Source: Wuchereria bancrofti (taxonomy: Eukaryota; Nematoda; Chromadorea; Rhabditida; Onchocercidae). From it: a stretch of DNA of 64,000 nucleotides. The position numbers and the translations under genes were made by a program. The notes beneath the pieces were generated by a model. That model searched no databases and was not told where the DNA came from. It saw nothing but the letters and a program-made list of their open reading frames with translations. The stretch spans positions 1,798,001 to 1,862,000 of the forward strand of contig SSBO01000008.1 in NCBI GenBank assembly GCA_005281725.1. The letters are read 5' to 3'. Below are positions 53,561 through 63,981 of the stretch, piece after piece (within the stretch, counting starts at the first letter, position 1; each line of letters begins with the position of its first letter).

Positions 53561-53841
53561 ATAAACATCAGACATACAATACAAAATGCTAATCCAAATT
53601 CTCTGCTCTCTCTCTCTTTCTATTTTTCTCCTTCTTTTTCTCTCGTATTTAGTTCTGGATGCTTCTCCTTATCTCGACAACATCGGTTAAGTAGAGACTT
53701 TTTTTTTTGTAAGGGTGAAAGGTCAGCAGGTGACGCACCGCGGTAAGGAACCGGACTGTCTCTCAGTAATTTTACGTATCATCTAATACTGCTATCCGTG
53801 CTTTCAAGATATTGCCAGGCTGTTTTATCTAGTAATTTATT

Positions 53842-53951
53842 AAAATACGTCAACTAACGTTGGCACGTGAATGATAGAATCGTGGAACGGTTCCCACAGC
53901 ACCGTTCCACTATCTTTCCCAGACTGTCTATTGTTGGATGTGACGTATTTT
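53842..53951. repeat. Nested inverted repeat
   Basis: Outer 11-bp arms AAAATACGTCA (53842-53852) and TGACGTATTTT (53941-53951) are perfect reverse complements. Inside, GTGGAACGGT (53882-53891) and ACCGTTCCAC (53901-53910) form a perfect 10-bp stem with a nine-base loop. Confidence 0.7.
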
Positions 53952-53960
53952 CAACAAAAT

Positions 53961-54993
53961 ATCGAATGAAAGAAGAAACGTGTGAAGGCCTTTGATCGAA
54001 AAATTACTTTAAAAAACATCGAAAAAAAAAAAAAGGAAGTATAAAGATAGGGAAAAAATGAGAGACAAACAGATTCCGTCATTCACGGGTATGATATAAT
54101 TGGGAGCAAAGATCGTCTTCATTCAACGTCATCCCAAATTTTTAATTTATTTTTTTTCGGATGTCGAGGTGCTCGCTCCATTTCGCTGGAAAACACCCAT
54201 CCACTTCGGCCAACCCTATCATGCAATATTGTTTTGCTTGCATTCCTCAAAACGCTTCTGAATCATAACTGTTTCTTATTTATAATGCTGATGTGTTTTT
54301 AATAAGCAATCAATTCGCACAAATATTCGAAATTTCTAAAGTTCTTTCATTTTTGTGTGAAACCATCCACATACTTGTTATTGGGAGTTTTGCAACCTTT
54401 ATCTCACAAATGTTTCCTCTCTCTTACAACAAAAAAAAAAAAAAACAATTCGTGGTTTAAGGATTAACAGGAAATCAAAAGATAAACTGAGCATATTCGA
54501 GTGATAGAGCTCATACAGCGACTATTAGCCTGAAGAACATACGACAACTCAATACAAGGACAGAATAGTTAGCACCCAACTATGTAATCATAATAATACT
54601 CTACTAATCATTACCTTAGAATTGCTTATCGTAAATCCTCTTCAATTATTCTGCCACAAATTGTAGGGAATGGCGAACAAAGAGTCGGGAAAATATGTGA
54701 AAAGACAAGATTCTTTGTTTTGGAAGCATTCCAAGATGTTTTAAGTATGAAAGTCCCACATTTTTTAACATGTTTATATTACGTGCTGACTAATGAAATC
54801 GAATAACATTCAACAGATGTCCCAATGAAGTGTTACGAATAGACCCATGCAAAAGCAGTTCGCCATTTTCCCTTATTTACCATAAAAAATAAGTAGGATC
54901 TCGAAATTCGCAAATATTCCTCATTTTGCCTGTTAGTAAATCAAGGGTCCTCTATGATTAATACAGAAAAAATGGTTACAGTGTGGAACGGAA
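53961..54993. other. Intergenic DNA 3' of rps-20
   Basis: AT-rich sequence with A and T homopolymers. No exon or structured element was recognised. Confidence 0.5.
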
Positions 54994-54999
54994 TTTATT
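54994..54999 (-). terminator. rps-20 poly(A) signal
   Basis: AATAAA on the minus strand about 135 nt downstream of the rps-20 stop codon. Confidence 0.6.
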
Positions 55000-55133
55000 A
55001 CTTTAAAAAACAAGACCAAAACCATAACAAACTTTCCATAACAACAACTAGCAACGTCGTTTACTATGTAGACATCATAAATAAGACTCTGTCTACTTTC
55101 AGATCTTACAACAATCACTTCTATTCTGATAAA

Positions 55134-56073
55134 TTAGGAATGCTTGATAGTAACTTCTACATCAACACCAGGTTCGATCGAAATGCTTGTAATTTGTTTC
55201 AACACATCACTTGGACTATGCATATTGATCAGACGTTTATGGATCCGCATCTTAAATAAAAAACAAGTTAAAATCATATGAAATAGTTAACATTCTCAAA
55301 ATAATTTAAGACTAATTCTTTCTTCCCTCTAGCTGCTTAAAACTTCTGCAAGAGGGAAAAGGCAAATTATGGTCGAAACCCCACTAATTAGTTTCAACGA
55401 AAAAGCCTGAATAAACAAACCTGGAACCGATCCCAAGTTTTTGAGCCTTCACCACACGGTGTTTTGCGTGTTGTGATACGAAGTACTTTCGTGGGCATGC
55501 GAATTGGTCCTTTCATAAAAAGATTCTTTTCTTTTGCTCCATTGATAAGCTGCTCACAAACTACAATATTTTTATACATAGAAAATTCTTCTCTGCAATA
55601 CACTACTACTCTCTCTTTGCCATTCTATTCCCACTAATTTCTGCTTGATAGCAGTAGTAACCTTTTCGACCAAAAAAATTTTTATAAAAATTCAACCCAA
55701 ATTGACTGCCACTGAAAAACCTCTTATTACATAAAATATCATTTCAGTTTTATATTATCTTTTGAATAAAACTTCTCAATGTTTTATTTTCAGGTCTTAA
55801 ACACAGTGCTTTACAATGCAGAACATTATCTTTCAACAAGAGCAAAAAAAAAAAAAAAATTATGCCTTTCTCCAACGACCGCACGTTTTGAGAAGTGAGA
55901 GTAATCCGAATGCGATACTCGGTATTGTCAAGAGTAATGGGTTTCTCCGTTTTATACGGTACGCCAGCCTGAAAAAAAAAAAAAAAAGAAAAACTAATCA
56001 TTATAAAAATCTAACGTATAATGTCTTAAGATAATTCCAAAGTAAACTGGGACAAAAACTTTAATCTAACCAT
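55134..56073 (-). CDS. rps-20: 40S ribosomal protein S20 (uS10)
   Basis: Complete four-exon gene giving 120 aa (human RPS20 is 119). Exons: 56073-56071 (the ATG alone), 55968-55866, 55560-55421, 55250-55134; total 363 nt. uS10 sits in the 40S head and contacts rRNA during decoding and assembly. Recognisable blocks are [78 protein letters not shown] and [16 protein letters not shown], in family order. Two oddities: the first coding exon contributes only ATG before a GTTAGA donor, and the second intron must use a GC donor (GAGAAAG|GCATAA) to keep SLEK-VC contiguous. The first exon is inferred from phase and the short N terminus it gives ([10 protein letters not shown]). Head-to-head with the RING-WWE gene. 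Confidence 0.94.
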
Positions 56074-57217
56074 GTTTACAAATGATTCAGTTTCACTGCT
56101 CAGCAATATGTCACGATTCACTACCTTTTTCGAACTTTTTTATATTCAATATCCAGAGCTGAAAGAAGACATGTTATAACTGCGCATATAACAGCGAATA
56201 CAATGTATTCTTTACGCACCATACATATTCATAATACTTTCAGATATCAAAAATGTATCGCAAAATTAAATGCGAAAGAGTAAAAAAAAAAAAGTGCACA
56301 ATTCAAACTGAAATATAACATTTGAAGCGCACCTAAAACACTTTTAAGAAGTCTGCATAAAAGTACATCCAATTTGTGACAAACATATAAAGCTTAAATT
56401 ATTGTCTACTAAGATGTGAACCTATGATGAGTATGTAGCAATTCATCCACCCAAACAGATTTTATAATAGGAAACATCCTTTCAATTCACATTTTTAGCC
56501 CTTTCGATTTAAAGTAAAAATGATAACTGTTTACATCCTAAATGTACACATTAACAACAATACAATGTCACGTCCACAATGACAGTATTCTAAGTAGTGT
56601 CTTTTAGAGTGTGCACAACCTATCTTTGCTTTTCAAAGCAGTAAAAAATTACCCAGGTAAGTCATCCCAACCACCACACGTCAAAAAACAACGATCCTAA
56701 TGTGCTCCGTGCAAATCATACATTGAACACCGTAGTTAACAGTGGGAACAGGATAGAGTGAAGGAGTAAAGTCGCTAGATTGCAGCACAAAATTACTTAG
56801 TTTAGCATTTTGAGATGTTTGCTTCCCTTCCCAGTGATTTGGTCTGTTGCAATTTTGCATTCGTGACAAGTCAAATCATTATATAAGAGCAAAACAACGC
56901 CTCAATTCCGGGTAAAGACACTCTTAAGAGAGCTATAATGAGAGACTGTTAATGAAGCAACGCTTCGTCAGAAATTTTGCCTGAGCAACATTCCGGAAGT
57001 TAATTAAATTAAATTAAATTGGTCCATTTATGTCACTTATTTTCATATTCATATATTTTTAGTAGTTGGTGTGATTGCACTTTTAATTTCTACTAATTAA
57101 TAATAATCGTCAAGGCAACAATGTTTTGTTATTTCGACATTTTAACATTCCTTTAATAACTTCATTTATAGAATTATTTCACATATTTTCATATTCTAAA
57201 ACGAGTAGCTGGTTGAA
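56074..57217. promoter_or_regulatory. Divergent intergenic region, rps-20 / RING-WWE gene
   Basis: About 1.15 kb separates two divergently transcribed genes, so it probably carries both promoters. It includes a short TAAAT-type repeat at about 57001-57020. No TATA or conserved motif is claimed. Confidence 0.5.
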
Positions 57218-57227
57218 ATTTTTTCAG
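57218..57227 (+). other. Probable trans-splice acceptor of RING-WWE gene
   Basis: TTTTTTCAG lies five bases before the ATG at 57233, with no coding exon upstream; this fits spliced-leader addition. Confidence 0.6.
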
Positions 57228-57232
57228 TTGAA

Positions 57233-58423
57233 ATGAATTGTGAGAAGAAAAGTGGGATTGAAGAAGTGGAAAGACCAATAGTTGACGTTGATGATTCCTT
57301 AAGACAAGATAAGTCAGAAAAATCAGAAAAAGATGAATGTCCAATTTGTTATCAAGAGTTTGCATACAAAACTGAATTACCTGATTGTGGACATACGTTT
57401 TGTTTCTTATGTATCAAAGGTTGGTTCCTTGTTCTTTTCTTGTAAGAAAAAGACTTTTATATCTACTCAGTGTGATTAACTTACTGACTTTCTAATGTCC
57501 AGTAAATTCGAGGAGTGGCCCTGAGGCATGGAGCATGTCCACTCTGTCGAAAATGCATTCCTCACGATATGTTTCTTGACCCAGTACTTACAACACTTAC
57601 TGATAAGGTCTGTTTTTTTCTTAATTTGTGAATTTCTAAATAAGCGGCTTCCTGCAACAGTAATTAATTCAAACGATTACTGGAGCTTTGCGACTGCTTT
57701 GATCATTTTAGCCGACAACAAACAGAGTAGCTACTACTTGGGAACCAATAGGCATTACGACAGAAAATTTTGATAGTTGGAAGAAGAATGCGGACAAAGT
57801 GCAGTGGTTTTACAGAGTAAGTATTTTGTTGGTGTGTTATGATTGTTGTCTAAACAGAGCTATGAATCACTGTTAGGAATTAGATAGAGGATCTAAAAAA
57901 GCATTTGCAATATCACAAGTAATAACATGTTTTTCTAGGCTCGTCATGGAGGCTGGTGGCGTTATGAGCGTCGACACGAAATCGAAATTGAAGAAGCTTA
58001 TCAACGTGCTTTACACGGCATTGATCTACTTATTGCGGGCAACTTGTTTTGCATTGACTTTGACAGTATGTGTCAGTACAAGAAAGATTTTGGCAGGTAA
58101 GTATGCCTATATTCAATTTGTGAAAAATTATGCGATTTCTTTGATTTTTATTCCATGATGGCACAAGAAAATCGTTGTGAATTGTTCCCTTCTAGTTATA
58201 ATGAGTTAGATTTTTAGATTTCACTTCGTTAGTGTGGTAAGGATATTTTTACTTACAATGCTTTTATTTGTTTGTCAGCAATTTCTTCTGGTATTTCTGT
58301 AGGAGAGGTAAATTTACTCGTCCAGTAAAACGAATTGAAGAAGGAGACCTTAGTCTGGATGGTGATGTTCGCGGTATTGCTGGTCTGCGTATGCCTAGTG
58401 AACTAAACACAAACATGAAGTAA
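57233..58423 (+). CDS. RNF146/Iduna-like RING-WWE E3 ubiquitin ligase
   Basis: Five exons: 57233-57419, 57513-57607, 57712-57816, 57939-58096, 58303-58423 (666 nt, 221 aa). A C3HC4 RING is complete: C36, C39, C52, H54, C57, C60, C71, C74 (ECPICYQEF, CGHTFCFLC, CPLC). A WWE domain follows at about residues 120-200: VQWFYRARHGGWWRYERR, EIEEAYQRALHGIDLLIAGN, MCQYKKDFGRRGKF and finally GIAGLRMP. In RNF146 this pair binds iso-ADP-ribose in poly(ADP-ribose) and ubiquitinates PARylated targets such as axin after tankyrase action. The Trp-Trp, Gln-Tyr and Arg positions that form the ligand pocket look conserved. The protein is shorter than human RNF146 (about 359 aa) and lacks the long C-terminal tail with tankyrase-binding motifs. 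The exon 2 acceptor (TTCGAG) is weak but is the only one keeping the RING in frame. The stop overlaps a GTAAGG donor, so a longer isoform is possible. Confidence 0.9.
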
Positions 58424-59878
58424 GGCATGTCTGAAAAGTTCGAAGCAATTACTGAAAATTTAAGCTTTGTAGGTTTTAACCAAGATTAAGTTCTGATAAT
58501 TGTTTATCCAGGACGAGGGAAAAAAATGATGTTGTAGCTTCGTTATTGCTTTTGTCTGCGGGTATTCATTTTTCGAAATTAAAATATAATGTTTCTGTGA
58601 ATATTGTCTGTGATTAGTAGCAAAAGTAGCAAAATATTGTCTGTGATATCTAAATTACTAGCATTTTTAGGTGAATTACATAAAATCCTGGAATTCATGT
58701 TATCCTTTGAGTATCATCCCAGCCAGCACTCCGAATTTCTTTTCATTAAACATCTTTCATGCTTTTCAATATACTGCTGAGTATTAGAGCTGATTCAAAT
58801 CGTTAAATTTCTCTTTCAATGATGTTCGGAATATCTGCCATAAGGAAAACATTAATGAGAATAGCGAATATCGAGAGTGTATTCGCAAACAGTAAGTGAA
58901 ACACTAGGTTATTATTTTTGTATCTGTTTGTGATTTTAATGCATTCCTTTCCAGAAAAATAGAATTTAATTTAGTTCAGAAGTGTCTAATTTTGTGATTT
59001 GGACGGGAACTTTTAGTATACAGAAGCACGAAGTTTTTTCCTTTTATCATCTTTTTTAAATCTGTATATTCATGATAATTTGTATATTATTTTCTTCCAA
59101 AATAAAGACAATTTCATCTTAATTAATGGATTTGCAGAATTTACGCAACTGAAGTTATAAAGAATTTTCATAAAATTAGTGGTGTTCACAATTTTCAATG
59201 ACAGTAAAATATTTTCCATTTTGATATAAGATATTTGGGACTCTTCTGAGCAGTAGTTTTATACTTTCATCAAATGGTGTAAAAATTGTCACTATCATAG
59301 GTCAGATATAGATTTCTTCTCTAGATAATCCAGACGAATTTGTGTCGAAATCTTGAATCTGCAGTAAGCTTATGTCACGATTTTTGGTTGCGTCAAAGAA
59401 AAAAAGGCTTAAATTCAGATCTTTCTGAAATATTTTGGTTTTCGCATTTCCTTCGTAAAGAATTAGATCCATCTTTATCGAGATACAAGTTTTAGGCAAT
59501 CTGTCTGGCTGAAATCCAGTTGAGAAAATGCTATTTCAACTCCGCACGTGAAAGAGTGTAAAACAGTAAACAAGAATTAGAGATCTTAAAAAACCTGATT
59601 TGACAGACTTATAAAACTGTTATAGCTGACTTGCAGAATCGGGGAATCTTAAACATCCTGGATTTTAAAAAATGTTCATCGGAGAATCCGACTATAACTG
59701 ACCTGGTTATATGTATAGATACAGAAATTCTGAACTGGTCATTTTGCATAGAAATGCTGTCATGAAGTCTGCTTAGTCACTGCAAAGAATTTCACCTTGC
59801 CAAAATGATTCTAACCTTATAAACACTTACTCTTTCTTCCTGATTGATATAACCATTTTTTTTTCTTTCATTTTACAG

Positions 59879-59942
59879 AAGACATGAAAACAGTGCAAAA
59901 GAAAATTCAAAAAGATGGCGCAAAAATGGTATTTTTAATTAA
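59879..59942 (+). other. Possible alternative last exon of the RING-WWE gene
   Basis: A TTTTACAG acceptor is followed by a basic 20-codon frame ending in TAA. It joins in phase to a GTAAGG donor that overlaps the annotated stop codon (58419-58424), replacing the terminal Lys-stop with KRHENSAKENSKRWRKNG and a stop soon after. Confidence 0.35.
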
Positions 59943-60482
59943 TTATTAACAAAATATTCTATATGCAAGTTTTGTGTTAAAATAGAAAAAATCCAAAATG
60001 GAATCAATTCTTGTTTATTATTAATGAAATGTCCTTATGCAGAACATTAATTACAAATCTTTGAAAGGCGAAAAGTGCTAATAGCAAGCAGAAATGTTAA
60101 CACATGTCATAAGGTGAATTCATATCATGTGGATAGTCTCGATCACTCGATCAACTTGACATTCGATTACTGGGTCATTGGATCATTCGATCAAATACAA
60201 TCAAAATAGAGAAGTTTGTGCAGTCGTAACTATGCGACAAATTGTCATCCCTGTCATATATCATTAATGGAAAATTTTGAAAGGTTTTAGGGATCTAATA
60301 AGAAATTTTCAGATATCATTTCGCGAAAATATCATCTTGAAGGTGATATCATGGCAGAAAATAAAATATTCATTATTCATAGCTTTCTGAGACTTTTTGA
60401 ACTTCAATAGAGTCATATGCAGTTCCTTTTCTTTCTTAATAAATATTCTTTAATTCTAATGATCTTTAAATTTCGTTAGAAT

Positions 60483-60506
60483 CAAAAAAAAAAAAAAAAA
60501 AAAAAG
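60483..60506. repeat. Poly(A) homopolymer
   Basis: An uninterrupted run of about 23 A residues in intergenic DNA; no adjacent retroelement was recognised. Confidence 0.85.
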
Positions 60507-62764
60507 ATTTTACATTAATTGAGTAGCTTGTTTTATACATGCAAATAAATGACACATAAATAATTTCCTGATTATTCATTCTTTTCCTGAATAAAACATA
60601 CAATCTCTTAACTTGTATATCAGAGTTCTAATAAATTCATTCAGGTAAAATTGAAATGATCTGAAAGTAATTCTTACATTTTTTTGCTTCCTTCTCTAAC
60701 TTTTTTGGAATGACAAATTTTAAGTATTATGAAATAACTAATCGGAAACATTAATTTGTTAAGATTTTCACGAGACCTTTTCTGTGGCTTCTTTTATTTG
60801 GTGGAATTTAAAAGAAACGGTTAAAGTTTTAATTTTAAAACTATTTGAAAAATATAAACTGAAATATTGTTGGAGAGACGAAGATATAATGGAATATAAA
60901 TTTAGAGACTTCCTGATAGCAAACAATATTCTGGCTTCTATCGGACTACCTTCCTATCAGATACTGTTGACAGCCTCTGGAATTCAAACTGATAGCGACC
61001 GGATCTGTTTTGAAAGCAGGCAAATATGGATGTTATAGCTTTCGAAGTTTCGGAAACGATCAAAACGGAATAGTTTCATAGGTAATTCAGGTAGCAAACT
61101 TAAAATGGAATGCTGAAGGAAATGAATTGAATGAATGAATGAGACAGTGGATGAACTGATAGTTTTACAAAAATGAAAACAGTAGGATTATAGTATAGCA
61201 ATAAACAATGATAAATTTTCTGTTATCAATCCAATAATATTTACTTCTTCATTTCAACAAAAAAAAAAAAATATTATGAAGGATTATTTGTCATTTTAAT
61301 TTGTCTTCTAGTAAATGCTACATAATATTAATAATCGTTTTGCTTATTTTGCTTTAAAAAATTAATCTTAAACCAATTAGGTAGATTGAAAATTAAATTT
61401 TATATAACAAAAGAAAAAAAAGCTAATTCTAAGCGATAAGAATTAAGAAAAACTAGGAATAAAAAAAATGTTCCTGCAGATATTAACTTTGAAGAATATT
61501 TTTAAAATCGAATTCAATAAAATAAATGCAAAAATTCTATTGGAATCTTGAAATTCATACCAAGAATTAGTAACTTTTGCTACTTACAATTTGATGAAAC
61601 ATTACTTTAATATTATTATCACTTAGACTTCGTAATATTTCATGTCATTTATGTTACTGATTAGAGATGAGAGCATAATTTAATTGATAATGAATGCTTT
61701 ACCTATTACTAATTACCTTGCAGTGCTTTAGTATCATTGATTTGCAAATAAAGATTTTTTTATGCAAAGAAATGAAAAGGAAGAAAAAAAAACTTTACCA
61801 ATTATTTATTTGATATTATGATCGGTTTATCATATTTACATGCCTTTATTACCAAAGTAATAATTTGTTATATGCTATGATAAATGAATTCAAAAACTTT
61901 ATTTTAAATATTTTTTCATTTAATATTTAAAATATTTTTAACTTTAACCATTTTAACATATACTTGTATAAACATTTCCGCACTCAAAACATTATACAAT
62001 CTCAAATTATCGTTATCAGTGCAACACTTTCATTCAAATTGCTTAAAAAGTGGCTTTTTTTAATAGCCATTTGTTTAAAAATTTTCTCACCTTTTCAAAA
62101 GTAAGAAAAAAAAGAAACTTTTAATTAAATAGAAATTTTAAATTTCACACAAATTTTGCTATTATTTACTAAATTATCATAAAAACAAGTCTACAACTAT
62201 CACATAATTTCATGTTCATAATTCTTCATTTATAAGGAACCTGTTAAAAGTCTTTTGCAGCAAATATAGCAATGATTTGTTATTTCATTTTAAAGCTAGT
62301 CAACACAACTTCATTCATACCAAATGCTAGTTTTTCAAATGTTTGTAAATTTAAAACTGATTAGAGAACATTGGGAGCATGTATGTTATCAATGATGAAA
62401 ACGATTCATTTTAGGGTGGTATTTTCCACTTTAAATCATTTAGTTGATAAATATAAAATGAGCAAAAATGTATTATTTGTAATGCGGAGAGCAGTTCGAG
62501 ATTCAATCAAACAAAATTTTTATAATTGTTTCTTTTGCATTTATTCATTATTAATCTTATTATTCGTCAAATAACTTTTTCGAGATTTCATTCTTGCAAA
62601 TTAATTAATACACTTTCTTAATTGTTAGCTTAATCTAAGTAAAATTATTACTTATATATCTTATCAAAAGTATAGAATTTATTATCAATTCTTGTATAGA
62701 TTTAGACAATCATTGTAAATTTTTATCATTTTTTTCTTCAGAATTACTGAAATTTATTTTTTCT

Positions 62765-62778
62765 TTCATCTATTTCAG
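62765..62778 (+). other. Probable SL trans-splice acceptor of collagen gene
   Basis: TTTCATCTATTTCAG ends ten bases before the collagen ATG, with a T-rich tract before it and no upstream exon. Confidence 0.6.
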
Positions 62779-62788
62779 AATATAAAGC

Positions 62789-63981
62789 ATGAAGACAGCG
62801 TTTGCTGTGACAACAAGCGCTAGTGCTTGTTGTATTATATTATCGCTAATTGCTGTTGCACTGATCTTTCATGATATCAGTGAACTCAACACTAATGTAA
62901 TGATGGAAATGGAAGAATTCAAAGTAATTAATTTTTCAATAACATTTACAAAATGAAGCAAAAATATTTCATATATTGCGGTATTTTAATACAATATTGG
63001 TTTTGAGTAAAATGTAAGTTTTTAGATGACAGCAGAGGACACATGGCGTGAAATCACATACGTGAATGTAAATTCACACGACGATATCAAGAAGTCACCC
63101 TTCCCGTTTATTTCTATATTCCGAGCTAAAAGACAACATGATCAATGCAGTAAGTTTTACTTTAGTTTATTGAAATCACTTTAAGTTTAAGAAATTCTTC
63201 AGCCTTTGATGGAGCTTTTTCAGATTGCGGGCCATCACCTGCGTATTGTGAAGAAGGACCAATGGGACCACGTGGTAGACCTGGTGAGAAAGGTGCAGAT
63301 GGATTGCCGGGAGAAGACGGTTTGCCGGGACTACCAGGAATTGCTTTGCCAGCAGTTCATAAAATTCCAAGCGCTTGTACCGAATGTCCACCTGGCAGAC
63401 CGGGACCACCCGGGCCAGACGGTCACACAGGGTTGCCTGGACCGAAAGGTCCTCGCGGTGAACCAGGAAGAAGTGGCAAACCTGGTCAAAGAGGTTCACC
63501 CGGTCCAAGAGGTGATCCTGGCCAGACCGGCCCTGATGGTCCAAGAGGAAATCCGGGTCGCGATGGCAAAGATGCCAGAACTGGAGTTGGACTACCAGGC
63601 GGGAAAGGACCAACCGGACAACGCGGACCAGAGGGTCCCCCAGGCCACGACGGCAACGAAGGAGATCCCGGGTCACCGGGTGAACCAGGACCAGATGGTA
63701 GACCTGGTGGCAGAGGACGTGATGGTAGAGACGGGAAACCAGGCCCAGTAAGTTCCACACTCCTTCATACTTTTTCAGGTTTTTTCATGATTTTCATTTT
63801 CATGCTCAATGTCATACTTTTTCAAATTCTCTCCCAGCTTTAATGTATTTTTAAAGCTGTTCAGATTTAAGTTTCAGAATTTCCCACTTCTTTTCAGCCT
63901 GGTGCTCCTGGATTATCCGGGAGAGATGGAGCCTATTGCCCGTGTCCACCTCGTCGTCGACAAAAGGCATCAGCTAAATAG
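62789..63981 (+). CDS. Cuticle collagen
   Basis: Complete four-exon nematode cuticle collagen, 288 aa. Exons: 62789-62923, 63026-63149, 63224-63747, 63898-63981 (867 nt). Order of parts: a short N terminus and a hydrophobic segment at residues about 10-28 (the conserved nematode collagen N-terminal/signal-anchor region); a spacer ending in the subtilisin/furin-type site FRAKR at about residue 80, where the propeptide is expected to be cut; a cysteine cluster ([10 protein letters not shown]); then Gly-X-Y blocks interrupted by a non-collagenous stretch containing TEC; and a C-terminal CPCPP motif plus a short basic tail. Cysteines flanking the triple helix make interchain cross-links. The product would be secreted by hypodermis and built into the cuticle. 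Many paralogues exist, so I assign no gene number. The ORF that runs past 63747 reads into intron; the GTAAGT there and the TTTTCAG at 63891-63897 define the last junction. Confidence 0.95.

Larger units (their letters stand above)
52600..53960. promoter_or_regulatory. Less AT-rich, simple-repeat-laden island upstream of let-526
   Basis: This 1.3-kb stretch differs visibly from its surroundings: CT/GA tracts, C runs, CpG-containing strings (e.g. around 53220-53300 and 53737-53752), a 16-bp perfect palindrome at 53178-53193 and a nested inverted repeat at 53842-53951. On the minus strand a short ATG frame (53205-53170) ends at a GTGAGT donor in phase 0. A promoter or first-exon region for let-526 is an inference from composition and position only. 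Confidence 0.35.
58424..62764. other. Intergenic region between RING-WWE gene and collagen
   Basis: About 4.3 kb of AT-rich DNA. It holds a possible alternative last exon of the RING-WWE gene (59879-59942), a 23-base poly(A) run, and otherwise nothing I can support. The 85-codon ORF near 60784-61038 has no homology I recognise. Confidence 0.55.

Noticed and set aside
54954..55259. 101-codon plus-strand ORF
   Set aside because: It is the antisense of the last rps-20 exon (55134-55250), which reads as a clear uS10 C terminus on the minus strand.
60146..60202. Repeated GATCAnTCGATCA-type strings
   Set aside because: Only two imperfect copies with irregular spacing; not enough for a repeat array or binding-site cluster.
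60784..61038. 84-codon plus-strand ORF in the spacer
   Set aside because: No acceptor or donor fits a neighbouring gene, and the sequence matches no motif.
63176..63760. Long ORFs on both strands at the collagen gene
   Set aside because: They are shadows produced by the Gly-X-Y codon periodicity of the true collagen frame.
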